A stretch of 64,000 nucleotides of DNA from Ruminococcus sp. (GCF_016283395.1 NZ_JAEEMU010000032.1:62001-126000), one strand, 5' to 3'. Counted from the stretch's first letter, positions 45,232-53,907 are shown. Notes: generated from the letters alone by a model not told the origin. Numbers and translations are program-made.

Positions 45232-45714
45232 TTACTCATTTACGCCGAAGTTCTGTATAGCACCTGCGGCAGCGTTGAGTGCGTCAGTGTCGATTGGTGT
45301 GAATTCGTCAACTTTTTTCAGGTAAACAGCAAAGCCGTCATCTTCGATAGCCAGCATACCGTCACGGTAATGCAGGTCTGTGGTCTGTGTTTCATTTTTT
45401 CCGTCAAGGTCTACAACTTTGAGTTCGATAATGTTAGTCTCTTTTTCTCGCCATGTTATGTCGGTATTAGCTCCGTACTGTATTACATTAGAGTCTACAG
45501 CCGATACCCAGTTTGCCTTGCCGCCGTCCTTTATCTCATATCTGAACAGTGCGGAAAGCGGCATACCAAGCATAGTGGTCGTTTTCTCGCCGTCTAAATA
45601 CATATAATCGGCTTCCCATTTGCCGCAGTATTTCGGATCGTACTTTTCTCCGCAGCTGACTGCGCATATGAGCAGCATCAATGCCGACAGGGTAAAGAAT
45701 ATGATCTTTTTCAT
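45232..45714 (-). CDS. Lipoprotein with one GKWE-type domain
   Basis: A 160-aa lipoprotein: signal MKKIIFFTLSALMLLICAVSC (lipobox AVSC) and one domain YCGKWEADYMYLDGEKTTTM, GMPLSALFRYEI, related to the two domains of its downstream neighbour. I chose the ATG at 45714 after AAGGAGG; an upstream ATG adds nine residues. The gaps to its neighbours are about 13 bp each, so cotranscription is likely. Confidence 0.77.
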   Translation of the reverse strand: MKKIIFFTLSALMLLICAVSCGEKYDPKYCGKWEADYMYLDGEKTTTMLGMPLSALFRYEIKDGGKANWVSAVDSNVIQYGANTDITWREKETNIIELKVVDLDGKNETQTTDLHYRDGMLAIEDDGFAVYLKKVDEFTPIDTDALNAAAGAIQNFGVNE

Positions 45715-45727
45715 TGCTGATCCTCCT

Positions 45728-46183
45728 TTATTTCTTTTCATCTACAGTGAATACGGGGACTTTTGCGATATGTATCTCGCGTTTGCTCTCGGGAGTATCC
45801 TTTGATGTTACCATGTCACAGCCGATAAATTCGTATAATTCTGAGATCTCTCCGTTATCATCGTATATGAGCTTCATTCCGCCGTCTGCGGTTACCGACC
45901 AGCTTATCTGTTGCGCATTTCCGTCAGGTTCGTAATAAGTACCGCTGCCGTCCTCAAGGAATTCATAGCGTTTGTAAGTGGGCTTGACTTCTTCTTCATC
46001 GAGAAGCTCTAAGGTAGTCTCCCATCTTCCTGTTATTTCCTTTGCGATATCAACAGCGGACCTGTTGTTTACGGACACAGCGGAGACTTTTACTCCGTCG
46101 TTTGGCACTGTATGGCTTCCGCACGAAGCAAAACAGCATAATATCAGGGCTGCGGCAGAGATACCGCAGAAAATCTTCTTCAT
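45728..46183 (-). CDS. Lipoprotein with a diverged GKWE-type domain
   Basis: A 151-aa lipoprotein: signal MKKIFCGISAAALILCCFASC (lipobox FASC) then ITGRWETTLELLDEEEVKPT and a strand-rich domain (EDGSGTYYEPDG, LYEFIGCDMV) that looks like a more distant copy of the same fold. It is first in the operon, with a clear promoter upstream. Confidence 0.76.
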   Translation of the reverse strand: MKKIFCGISAAALILCCFASCGSHTVPNDGVKVSAVSVNNRSAVDIAKEITGRWETTLELLDEEEVKPTYKRYEFLEDGSGTYYEPDGNAQQISWSVTADGGMKLIYDDNGEISELYEFIGCDMVTSKDTPESKREIHIAKVPVFTVDEKK

Positions 46184-46209
46184 ATCATTTCTCCCTTCGG
46201 TATAATGAT

Positions 46210-46238
46210 ATTATACCTTATAAAATGTTATATGTAAA
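46210..46238 (-). promoter_or_regulatory. Promoter of the GKWE-lipoprotein operon
   Basis: Minus-strand TTTACA (46233-46238), 17-nt spacer, TATAAT (46210-46215). Confidence 0.78.
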
Positions 46239-46245
46239 GACTTTT

Positions 46246-46294
46246 TGCAAAAAAAGGCTTCTATATAAGCATCGAACTTACATAGAAGCCTTTT
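46246..46294 (-). terminator. Terminator after pssA
   Basis: Stem AAAAGGCTTCTAT / ATAGAAGCCTTTT followed on the minus strand by a T run, just past the pssA stop. Confidence 0.88.
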
Positions 46295-46296
46295 GA

Positions 46297-46941
46297 TCAT
46301 CTCGTTTTTGTCTTATAAAGCATCCAGATAAGCTCCAGAACGCCTATACCGATGAAGCACAGCATGGTTTTCATGCTTGGCTTCTTGACTTTGAATCGTG
46401 TGATGAACGCAAGTGCGATAACAAAGAGCGCACCGCCGTATACCTCAGGGAACCAGTCTCTGCCGATATCTCTGTGGAAGCTGTAAAGCAAGGGGAGTAT
46501 AAGTGCTACGCTTGTAACGGGAAGTCCCTCATACACCTTGCGGTTTTCAGTGGTTTTTTTCTGCCTTTCCTCTTCGGCTACGTTGAAGTATGCAAGTCTT
46601 ATGACTGCACAAAGGGGGAACATTACGAGAATGGGCAGGTCGCACCAGTCCCTCATGCCTATGGAATAGCCGATAACTGCGGGAAGTACTCCGAAGCAGA
46701 TAGCGTCACAAAGTGAATCTATCTGTATACCGAACTTTTTCTCGCTTTCGGTACGGTCTTTTTTTGTACGGGCGACCTTACCATCAAACATATCACAGAG
46801 TCCCGATACCATAAGGCAAATTATAGCGTATTCGGGGTGAGGTCTCATACCACTGTAGCCTGCTGCGAAGAACATACCTACTACCGACGATATGAGACTC
46901 ATGTATGTAAGAATAACCGTATAGTTATAATATCCAATCAT
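46297..46941 (-). CDS. pssA: CDP-diacylglycerol-serine O-phosphatidyltransferase
   Basis: Integral membrane enzyme making phosphatidylserine from CDP-diacylglycerol and serine. It has 214 aa with about six hydrophobic segments. The CDP-alcohol phosphotransferase motif is FDGKVARTKK...FGIQIDSLCD, with a longer loop between AR and FG than the textbook spacing, as in other Firmicute members. I chose the ATG at 46941; an ATG ten codons upstream lacks a good site. Related CDP-alcohol transferases (for example PgsA) are possible but less likely. Confidence 0.85.
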   Translation of the reverse strand: MIGYYNYTVILTYMSLISSVVGMFFAAGYSGMRPHPEYAIICLMVSGLCDMFDGKVARTKKDRTESEKKFGIQIDSLCDAICFGVLPAVIGYSIGMRDWCDLPILVMFPLCAVIRLAYFNVAEEERQKKTTENRKVYEGLPVTSVALILPLLYSFHRDIGRDWFPEVYGGALFVIALAFITRFKVKKPSMKTMLCFIGIGVLELIWMLYKTKTR

Positions 46942-47110
46942 TATCCAAACCTCAGAAATGAAAAATTGCAATTAAAGTAACTCTGTAAGAGTATGTCATA
47001 TATAAGAATGAAACATACATTATATCATATAAGCGAAGCGTTATGATATAATTGTCCGATTGCAGGGAGCAAATCTCTGATTTGCGTATCTGCAAGGACA
47101 TTAGAATAAA

Positions 47111-47139
47111 TTATAATGTTCGCAATACGAACATTATAA
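47111..47139. other. Perfect 12-bp inverted repeat
   Basis: TTATAATGTTCG, 5-nt gap, CGAACATTATAA, lying between ppk and pssA. On the minus strand it follows ppk and is trailed by T-rich sequence, so it may be a weak terminator; each arm also contains a TATAAT. The rest of the 250-bp spacer holds a short GCAAATC/GATTTGC inverted repeat and no gene. Confidence 0.7.
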
Positions 47140-47192
47140 CATAAAATCTACAAAGTTTCAAGTATATTTTCTTATTTTCTCATACAGGTATT

Positions 47193-49382
47193 TTATGGAG
47201 TGTTTTTCTTCCTGCCTCTTTTAGCAGGAGTTTTTTTCTCAGTCTTTTTCTGTGTCGGTTTTTTTGAGGCTGTTTTCTGCGCGGTCGCTTTCTTTTTTGC
47301 ACCGTTTTCACGGTTCACTTTCATCTGCTCCTGACGGGCAGACTTATCTTCAAGACGCTTGTATGCTTCCTCGTAAAGATATTCCTGAGAGTTGAAAGGA
47401 GTATCGGGATTTCTGCGTTCGTGTATATAAGTACCGTCGCTGAGCATGATGCGAGCCTTTACGTTGTCCTTCATAAATATGCGGAACATCTCGCGGATAC
47501 GCCTTCTCAGGCGTTCATCTTCCACAGGTGCAGCAACTTCCACACGACGGACAGTGTTCCTGCTCATATAGTCAGCAGAACCGATATATATCTTCTGCTC
47601 GGGAGAATCCTTGCCGAATATGAATATACGGCTGTGTTCGAGAAATCTTCCCACTATGCTGCGGACTGTGATATTCTCGGTATAGCCCTGTACACCAGCG
47701 ATAAGGCAGCAGAGTCCGCGGACAACAAGCTCTATCTTTACGCCTGCCTGTGAAGCTTCAACAAGCTTGTTTATTATGACAAAGTCGTTGAGGGAGTTCA
47801 CTTTTGCAGCTATATAGCCGTTTCCGCCGCTTTTTGCAACAGCAATCTGTTCGTCTATCATTTCGATTATCTGAGGTCTGAGCGCAAGAGGAGACACAAG
47901 GAGCTTTTTGGTATTTTCCACGAAAGTACCGTTGATAAGCCCTGCGAATACAGCTTCTGCGTCTGCTGCGATGTCCCTGTCAGCTGTGAGAAGCATCAGG
48001 TCGGTATACAGTGCGGCAGTCTTTTCGTTGTAGTTGCCTGTGCCTATCTGTGTAACATAGTCGAAGTTGCCGCCCTGAGCCTTTCTTGTAATGAGCAGAA
48101 GCTTTGAATGTGCCTTGTATTCCTTAGGACCGTATATTACGTTTACGCCTGCTTCCTGCAGCTGCTTTGACCATTCGATGTTGTTTTCCTCGTCAAAACG
48201 GGCGCGGAGCTCTATCATTACAAGGACTTCCTTGCCGTTTTCGGCAGCTGTGCAGAGTGCGTCTATGACCTTGCTGTTTCGTGCAAGGCGGTAAAGGGTT
48301 ATCTTTATGGAAGTTACCTTCGGATCGTTGGCACTTTCCTGCAAAAGGCGTATAAAGGACAGGTTCATGGACTCAAATGGATAGCTGAGAAGTATGTCCT
48401 TTGCCTTTACCTGCGCAAATACAGGTCTTGTATCGGAAATAGCCGCAGGTTTGCGTGGTGTGCGGACTGTATAGTGCAGTCTCGGGTCGTTGTCGTATTC
48501 CTGCAACGTGAACAGGTAGGAAAGGTCAAGCGGTATGCGCGATGTGAAAACACGGGCATTTTTAATTTTCAGCTTCTTGCAGAGATAATCCAGTGCATCA
48601 CGGCTGAAAACTCCCGAAAGCTCAAGGCGCATAGGAGCAAGCTTTTTGCGCTTGTCTACAAGCTCTTCCATGCGTCTGCGGAACTCAGGACCTCTTCCCG
48701 AGGCAGTAATAGCTGCGCTTCGGGTAACTCTTATGAGTGCGCGGTCGATGACCTTGTAATTCTTGAACATGAGGTGAGCGAATTTGAGTATAACTTCCTC
48801 GGCGAGTATGAAACGCTTGCCGTCTCTTCCGAGGTTGATTATACGCTCGGAACGGTTGATAGTTGCAGGTATCAGACCGATAGATATGCCTTTTTTCGTA
48901 CCGAGCTGCACTATGGCGTATATCTCCTTGTTCTGCAAAAACGGGAACGGGAGAGCGTCATTTATAACGATGCTCGAGATGAAAGGCTTCAGTTCGCGCT
49001 TGAAGTAAAGTTCGAGGAAAGACATTTCTTCCTTTGTCATTTTGTCAAAGGAAACGTGTTCATAGCCGTATTCCGCAAGCTCATTTATAGTCGTGAGCAG
49101 AGCTCCTTCAACGGAGGGCTGAAGTCTGCGTACAGCCGTGAATACAGCGTCAAGCTGCTGAGCAGGAGTCATACCTGAGAATTTGTCGGGCTTTGCTTTT
49201 TTATCGTTTGCCTTTTCTGTCAGAGAACCCACTCTTACCATGAAGAATTCGTCAAGGTTGCTCTGATATATCGCTGAAAAAGATAGCCTTTCAAGCAGAG
49301 GCGTGTCGGGATCGACGGCTTCTTCAAGGACTCTTTTATTGAATTTGAGCCATGAAAGCTCCCTGTTTTCAAGATAATCCAT
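47193..49382 (-). CDS. ppk1: Polyphosphate kinase 1
   Basis: Membrane-associated enzyme that reversibly polymerises the terminal phosphate of ATP into polyphosphate. It has 729 aa. Family blocks: NRELSWLKFNKRVLEEA, FFMVRVGSL, IELRARFDEENN, YKAHSKLLLI (containing the autophosphorylated His) and FLEHSRIFIFG (second His). The last 45 residues are a Lys/Thr/Ala-rich basic tail (KKPTQKKTEKKTPAKRGRKK) that resembles histone H1 and is not part of the usual family. The ATG at 49382 follows GGAG. Confidence 0.93.
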   Translation of the reverse strand: MDYLENRELSWLKFNKRVLEEAVDPDTPLLERLSFSAIYQSNLDEFFMVRVGSLTEKANDKKAKPDKFSGMTPAQQLDAVFTAVRRLQPSVEGALLTTINELAEYGYEHVSFDKMTKEEMSFLELYFKRELKPFISSIVINDALPFPFLQNKEIYAIVQLGTKKGISIGLIPATINRSERIINLGRDGKRFILAEEVILKFAHLMFKNYKVIDRALIRVTRSAAITASGRGPEFRRRMEELVDKRKKLAPMRLELSGVFSRDALDYLCKKLKIKNARVFTSRIPLDLSYLFTLQEYDNDPRLHYTVRTPRKPAAISDTRPVFAQVKAKDILLSYPFESMNLSFIRLLQESANDPKVTSIKITLYRLARNSKVIDALCTAAENGKEVLVMIELRARFDEENNIEWSKQLQEAGVNVIYGPKEYKAHSKLLLITRKAQGGNFDYVTQIGTGNYNEKTAALYTDLMLLTADRDIAADAEAVFAGLINGTFVENTKKLLVSPLALRPQIIEMIDEQIAVAKSGGNGYIAAKVNSLNDFVIINKLVEASQAGVKIELVVRGLCCLIAGVQGYTENITVRSIVGRFLEHSRIFIFGKDSPEQKIYIGSADYMSRNTVRRVEVAAPVEDERLRRRIREMFRIFMKDNVKARIMLSDGTYIHERRNPDTPFNSQEYLYEEAYKRLEDKSARQEQMKVNRENGAKKKATAQKTASKKPTQKKTEKKTPAKRGRKKNTP

Positions 49383-49440
49383 ATTTATCTCCAATCTTTT
49401 TTGAGGTTTGCAATAAATTACGGTTTGAGCCCTATAAGTC

Positions 49441-49473
49441 AATGGCTGACGGCTAAGGGCTAAAGGCTAACGG
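49441..49473. repeat. NTTAGCC heptamer array (reverse)
   Basis: Tandem GGCTNNN units (GACGGCTAAGGGCTAAAGG) between ppk and the kinase gene. Confidence 0.8.
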
Positions 49474-49474
49474 C

Positions 49475-50395
49475 TCAATATTTGAACTGTCCGTTGCCTA
49501 TGAATTCGCAGATGAGCGAATCGGGAGTAATATCCTTTTTGTCGATAGGCGTAAGAGCTTCGAGGACTTTCACTGACTCCCTGACTTCGGGAACGTCCAT
49601 GAGCTCCTCGAGCTGACCGAGAAGGTCGTTGCGGTAAGCTGAAAGCTCATAAGCCATGAATGTATCAACATCATAGTCCGAGCGATATTTATATGGCATT
49701 ATGTACTTGTTCTCGCCTGCCTCAACGTTGTGGAACATATTCATTGTTTCACGGAGAGAGCGTTTGCGGAAGTTCTTGTCGCGTATCATTCGGCGCATAA
49801 GACGTATCCTTGACGGGTGAAGAAGTATGCCGTCATCTGAGATACGTGTGCGGACGCTGACATATATCTTGCTTATCATGCTGTCGGGAACAGTGATAAC
49901 GGAGGGGTTGAGAGCGTGTATGCCCTCGAAAATAACTATCTCGCCCTTGTTTCTCTTGAATTTCTTTCCCGAGCCGCAGCGTGTAGATGTCTTGAAATTG
50001 TACTTCGGCAGCTCTATCTCCTTGCAGGCACTTATTGCCTCTATCTGCTGATTGAGGAGCTGACTGTCTACGCGGAGAGGTGACTCAAGATCCATTTTTC
50101 CCTCGGCAGCAAGTGTTTTTTCAGCTTCTGTCAGCGGACAGAACCAGTTGTCCATAGAAAGTGTATGTGTTTCGTGCCCCATATCGTCAAGGAGCTTTTC
50201 TATCATCATAGCCGTAGTTGTCTTGCCCGAGCCTGAGGGTCCCGAAAGGAGTATTACAGGCTTTTCGTTATGATTATCGGCGATATCGTCCGCTATTTTC
50301 TTTAATTTGTAGAGGTAATCCTCGTTTATTGCCCTTACATATTCTTTAGGGTCTTTTTCTATTCCCTGATTTATTCTTGCAACTTCAATATTCAT
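49475..50395 (-). CDS. Uridine kinase/phosphoribulokinase-family protein
   Basis: A 306-aa P-loop kinase of the uridine kinase/PRK group. Walker A is LSGPSGSGKTTTAMM (about 48-62), then SMDNWF (base/substrate loop), LPKYNFKTSTR and VIFEGIHALNP. The family's usual TGK-like N-terminal region (about 1-40) is a short extension here. It may phosphorylate uridine or another nucleoside; the exact substrate is uncertain. The ATG at 50395 follows AGGAG. Confidence 0.82.
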   Translation of the reverse strand: MNIEVARINQGIEKDPKEYVRAINEDYLYKLKKIADDIADNHNEKPVILLSGPSGSGKTTTAMMIEKLLDDMGHETHTLSMDNWFCPLTEAEKTLAAEGKMDLESPLRVDSQLLNQQIEAISACKEIELPKYNFKTSTRCGSGKKFKRNKGEIVIFEGIHALNPSVITVPDSMISKIYVSVRTRISDDGILLHPSRIRLMRRMIRDKNFRKRSLRETMNMFHNVEAGENKYIMPYKYRSDYDVDTFMAYELSAYRNDLLGQLEELMDVPEVRESVKVLEALTPIDKKDITPDSLICEFIGNGQFKY

Positions 50396-50515
50396 TAAGG
50401 GATCTCCTTTATTACTTTTTTTCATCGGCAGCAATGTGCCGGAAATATTTTGTCAGATACACTTGAAGGTCAAAATTATTGTCCTGAGTGATACTCACAT
50501 CAGTACATTTATAAT

Positions 50516-50544
50516 ATTATATCACATTTTTTGTATTATTTCAA
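50516..50544 (-). promoter_or_regulatory. Promoter for the kinase gene
   Basis: Minus-strand TTGAAA (50539-50544), 17-nt spacer, TATAAT (50516-50521). Confidence 0.78.
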
Positions 50545-50629
50545 CCCGTCATTTTGGTATTTTTAACGTTATATTCAACGGGCTGTTTATTTTTGCGTGT
50601 GATACATAACTTTTTGTATGTTTACCCCC

Positions 50630-50658
50630 TTGACAAACCGTAAAAACTGTGTTAATAT
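50630..50658 (+). promoter_or_regulatory. Promoter of the T-box leader
   Basis: TTGACA (50630-50635), 17-nt spacer, TAATAT (50653-50658). The spacer between it and the kinase promoter shows nothing else. Confidence 0.78.
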
Positions 50659-50664
50659 AAACTT

Positions 50665-50904
50665 ACAATATTCCGTAAAACGTAGATGAGGAAGGCTTTT
50701 CCGCGACCGTTTCAGAGAGCAGCCGTTTGGTGCGAGGCTGCACGGGCAGGATATCACAGCACACCGCCTCTGAGTGCGCCTAATAAGCGTCGGGAGCTCC
50801 CGTTACAGAGCACTTGAGATACGGAGAAAGCTCCGTGTGAATCAGGGTGGAACCACGGTTATTATCGTCCCTTGTGCCTAATTATAGGCGTAAGGGGCTT
50901 TTTT
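50665..50904 (+). ncRNA. T-box riboswitch leader, threonine-type by inference
   Basis: The antiterminator T-box AGGGTGGAACCACG (50844-50857) is followed by a terminator stem (50867-50898; CCCTTGTGCCT / AGGCGTAAGGG) and T run. Stem I has the AGAGAG-containing GA motif (around 50716) and the distal stem GCAGCC...GGCTGC. The probable specifier is ACC at 50763-50765, followed by GCCTCTGAG, the usual 3' context. ACC is a threonine codon, and thrS lies downstream, so uncharged tRNA-Thr is the likely signal. The leader is read through to the genes at 50934, 51316 and 51944. Confidence 0.85.
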
Positions 50905-50933
50905 GTTATCTTGACGCGGTCGGAGGTGAGAAT

Positions 50934-51314
50934 GTGAGCAATATCAAGTACAACGAGCACGAGGAAGCATACGAGCTGCCGTATAAGATATGGGGCGAGA
51001 TGATGACCGTCCGCTTTTATACCGAGAGCGAGGAGACTATAATCAGCAACCTCAAGGATATCGCAAAAAAGCTGGCTCAGCTTGACAGCGGCAAGAGTAC
51101 CATAGCAGGTATGCTTATCGACGAAGGCTACTATGAGGGCAGTGCTGCGGACGCTCTTGCAAAAATACTGAAGATAAAGGACGTTTACGTCGATATCGAC
51201 GACGAGGATATCGTCGTTTGCTTCGATACAGGTACTGACGACGTTTTCATGAAAGGCTTTGTCCATGTGGAGCTCTTCGGCGAGCTGTTCGAGATAACAG
51301 GCTGGGTCACATGA
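50934..51314 (+). CDS. Hypothetical protein under T-box control
   Basis: A 126-aa protein with GTG start after GGAGGTGAG. An acidic, strand-rich protein (EAYELPYKIWGEMMTVRFYT, IVVCFDTGTDDVFMKGFVHVELFG). It recalls DUF2262-type small proteins but I do not assign it. It is the first gene after the T-box terminator, so it is probably induced by threonine starvation together with thrS. A transposase gene starts one base after its stop. Confidence 0.72.
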   Translation: MSNIKYNEHEEAYELPYKIWGEMMTVRFYTESEETIISNLKDIAKKLAQLDSGKSTIAGMLIDEGYYEGSAADALAKILKIKDVYVDIDDEDIVVCFDTGTDDVFMKGFVHVELFGELFEITGWVT

Positions 51315-51315
51315 A

Positions 51316-51870
51316 ATGGATATTCCGCAGCGGAAGGATATACGCCTCCATAATTACGATTATTCCCGTAACGGTGCGTATTTTGTGACGATATGTACAC
51401 GTAATAAAATGTGCATTTTCTGGGATAACAATGATAAATATAAACCAATTCCACCTGAAAACGGAAATCTTGGTGTAGGGACGGCCATTGGCCGTCCGCA
51501 AGATGATAAAAAAATTCATTTATCCAAATACGGTCGATATGTAAAAGAGGCGTTGAATTTAGTAAATAAAAAACATTCGATGGTTTTTGTCGATAAATAT
51601 GTTATAATGCCAAATCACATTCATGTTATTTTTAGGGTAGATAAACCGCTTGATTTTGAATTAAGCGGACGGCCAATGGCCGTCCCTACAATTTCGACAG
51701 TAATAAATCAATTCAAGGGTTATGTTTCAAAAAAATCAGGATTTCATGTTTGGCAGGGCAGATTTTACGACCGCGTATTGCGGAACGATTGGGAATACCG
51801 AAATGCGTGGCAATACATCGAAAATAATCCCGAAAATTGGGAAAACGATGAATTATTCTGCATGGAATAA
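51316..51870 (+). CDS. REP-associated tyrosine transposase (RAYT), second copy
   Basis: A 184-aa HUH/Y1 transposase-like protein. Motifs: NYDYSRNGAYFVTICTRNK, the HUH pair in MPNHIHVIFR, the tyrosine region VWQGRFYDRVLRN and YIENNPENW. Two loops are encoded by the TGTAGGG-type repeat (GVGTAIGRP and SGRPMAVPT). It differs from the copy at 8239 over most of its length but has the same layout, including a start one base after the previous gene's TGA. No ribosome binding site is visible, so translation may be coupled. It sits between the T-box gene and thrS. Confidence 0.9.
   Translation: MDIPQRKDIRLHNYDYSRNGAYFVTICTRNKMCIFWDNNDKYKPIPPENGNLGVGTAIGRPQDDKKIHLSKYGRYVKEALNLVNKKHSMVFVDKYVIMPNHIHVIFRVDKPLDFELSGRPMAVPTISTVINQFKGYVSKKSGFHVWQGRFYDRVLRNDWEYRNAWQYIENNPENWENDELFCME
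51474..51690. repeat. Perfect 26-bp inverted repeat pair inside RAYT gene 2
   Basis: The unit at 51474-51499 (TGTAGGGACGGCCATTGGCC...) is repeated exactly as its reverse complement at 51665-51690, in frame. The same type of unit is spread in intergenic regions (21722, 40184, 54126, 56502). Confidence 0.92.
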
Positions 51871-51943
51871 CAGATCATCGCACAAACGAATAATTATGCA
51901 TCAAGCATTATGAATTATGAATCAATAAAAAGGAGAGATCACC

Positions 51944-53890
51944 ATGATCAAATTATCATTACCTGACGGCAGCGTTCGCGAGATCGAGTCTGCACAGTCA
52001 GCCGCAGAAATCATCAAGGGCATCGGCATGGGACTTTACAAGGCTGCCTGCTGCGTAAAGGTAAACGGCGAGGTATGCGACCTACGCACAGTTATCGACA
52101 GCGACTGTCAGTTCGAGGTATGCACATTTGACAGCATTGACGGTAAAAAGACATTCTGGCACACAGCTTCACATATCCTTGCACAGGCTGTAAAGAGACT
52201 TTACCCTGCTGCAAAGCTTGCTATCGGTCCTGCTATCGATAACGGTTTCTACTACGATTTCGACCTCGAAAAGCCTTTCACTCCCGAGGAGCTTGAAAAG
52301 ATCGAGGCTGAGATGAAGGCTATCGTTAAGGAAGGCATTGAGCTTGAAAAGTTTGAGCTCTCACCTGCTGACGCTATCGCTAAGCTCAAGGAAATGGACG
52401 AGCCTTACAAGGTTGAGCTCTGCGAGGAACACGTTGACAAGGGCGAGCCTATCTCATTCTACAAGCAGGGCGAATTCATCGACCTCTGTGCAGGTCCTCA
52501 CCTTATGACTACAGCTCCTGTAAAGGCATTCAAGCTTATCTCGTGTACAGGTGCTTACTGGCGCGGCAGCGAGAAGAACAAGATGCTCAGCCGTGTATAC
52601 GCTACAGCTTATCCTAAGGCTGCTGACCTTGAAGCTGATCTCAAACAGCGTGAAGAGGCTAAGCTCCGCGACCACAACAAGCTTGGACGTGAACTTGAAT
52701 ACTTCACAACAGTTGACGTTATCGGTCAGGGACTTCCTGTACTTCTTCCAAAGGGTGCAAGAGTAGTTCAGCTTCTCCAGCGTTGGGTAGAAGATGTTGA
52801 GCAGAAGCGCGGATATCTCCTTACAAAGACTCCGCTTTTCGCTAAGAGAGAATTCTTCAAGATATCAGGTCACTGGGATCACTACCTTGACGGTATGTTC
52901 ATCATGGGCGATCCATACGACGAGGAGAAGGAGTGTTTTGCTCTCCGTCCTATGACTTGTCCTTTCCAGTATCAGGTATTCCTCAACAGACAGCGTTCTT
53001 ACCGTGATCTTCCTATGCGTCTGGGCGAGACTTCGACTCTGTTCCGTAAGGAGGACTCAGGCGAGATGCACGGTCTTATCCGTGTTCGTCAGTTCACTAT
53101 CTCAGAGGGACATCTTGTACTTCGTCCAGAGCAGCTCGAAGAAGAATTCAAGGGCTGTCTTGAGCTTGCTAAGTATATGCTTGACACAGTAGGTATCCTT
53201 GAGGACTGTACATTCCGTTTCTCACAGTGGGATCCTGCAAACCCGAAGAACAAGTATGAGGGTACAAAGGAGCAGTGGGACGAAGCTCAGGAAGTAATGG
53301 GCAAGATACTCGACCACCTCGGAGTAAAGTACACTATCGGTATCGACGAGGCTGCATTCTACGGTCCTAAGCTTGATATCCAGTACAAGAACGTTTACGG
53401 CAAGGAAGATACTATCGTTACTATCCAGATAGATATGCTTCTCGCTCAGCGTTTCGGCATGGAGTATGTTGACGTTGACGGTTCAAAGAAGATACCTTAC
53501 ATCATTCACAGAACATCACTGGGCTGCTATGAGAGAACTCTCGCATACCTCATCGAAAAGTATGCAGGTGCAATGCCCCTCTGGCTCGCTCCAGAGCAGG
53601 TTCGTATCGTGCCTGTTGCTGACCGTCACCTTGATTACTGCAACGAGCTCCTTGCTAAGCTTGATGCAGCAGGCATACGTGCTACTATTGACGACAGAGC
53701 TGAAAAGGTCGGCAAGAAGGTACGTGACGCAAGACTCGAAAAGCTGCCTGTATGGGTAACTGTCGGTGATAAGGAAGTCGAGAGCAATACTGTTTCAGTA
53801 TCTTCAAGACGTGAGGGAGACCTCGGTTCTATGAGCCAGAACGATCTCCTCGGCAAGCTTCTTGACGATATAGCAAAGAAAGTAAGATAA
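51944..53890 (+). CDS. thrS: Threonyl-tRNA synthetase
   Basis: Charges tRNA-Thr. It has 648 aa, normal. An N-terminal TGS domain (1-60), an editing domain with HTASHILAQAVKRLYP (about 67-82), a class II catalytic core (MTCPFQYQVF, MRLGETSTLFRKEDSGEMHGL with motif 2, and TSLGCYERTLAYLIEKYAGA with motif 3) and an anticodon-binding domain (VRIVPVADRHLDYC). AGGAGAG lies before the ATG. It is third in the T-box transcription unit. An A/T repeat (51889-51922) separates it from the transposase. Confidence 0.98.
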   Translation: MIKLSLPDGSVREIESAQSAAEIIKGIGMGLYKAACCVKVNGEVCDLRTVIDSDCQFEVCTFDSIDGKKTFWHTASHILAQAVKRLYPAAKLAIGPAIDNGFYYDFDLEKPFTPEELEKIEAEMKAIVKEGIELEKFELSPADAIAKLKEMDEPYKVELCEEHVDKGEPISFYKQGEFIDLCAGPHLMTTAPVKAFKLISCTGAYWRGSEKNKMLSRVYATAYPKAADLEADLKQREEAKLRDHNKLGRELEYFTTVDVIGQGLPVLLPKGARVVQLLQRWVEDVEQKRGYLLTKTPLFAKREFFKISGHWDHYLDGMFIMGDPYDEEKECFALRPMTCPFQYQVFLNRQRSYRDLPMRLGETSTLFRKEDSGEMHGLIRVRQFTISEGHLVLRPEQLEEEFKGCLELAKYMLDTVGILEDCTFRFSQWDPANPKNKYEGTKEQWDEAQEVMGKILDHLGVKYTIGIDEAAFYGPKLDIQYKNVYGKEDTIVTIQIDMLLAQRFGMEYVDVDGSKKIPYIIHRTSLGCYERTLAYLIEKYAGAMPLWLAPEQVRIVPVADRHLDYCNELLAKLDAAGIRATIDDRAEKVGKKVRDARLEKLPVWVTVGDKEVESNTVSVSSRREGDLGSMSQNDLLGKLLDDIAKKVR

Positions 53891-53907
53891 TCAGGCTTTG
53901 CCTGATC

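Noticed and set aside
47111..47139. LexA (SOS) box
   Set aside because: The Gram-positive site is CGAAC-N4-GTTCG; here the halves are in the opposite order with N5, so it does not fit.
48474..49178. Long open frame on the plus strand inside ppk
   Set aside because: It is antisense to a clear polyphosphate kinase, has no family features or ribosome binding site, and its length follows from the codon bias of the real gene.
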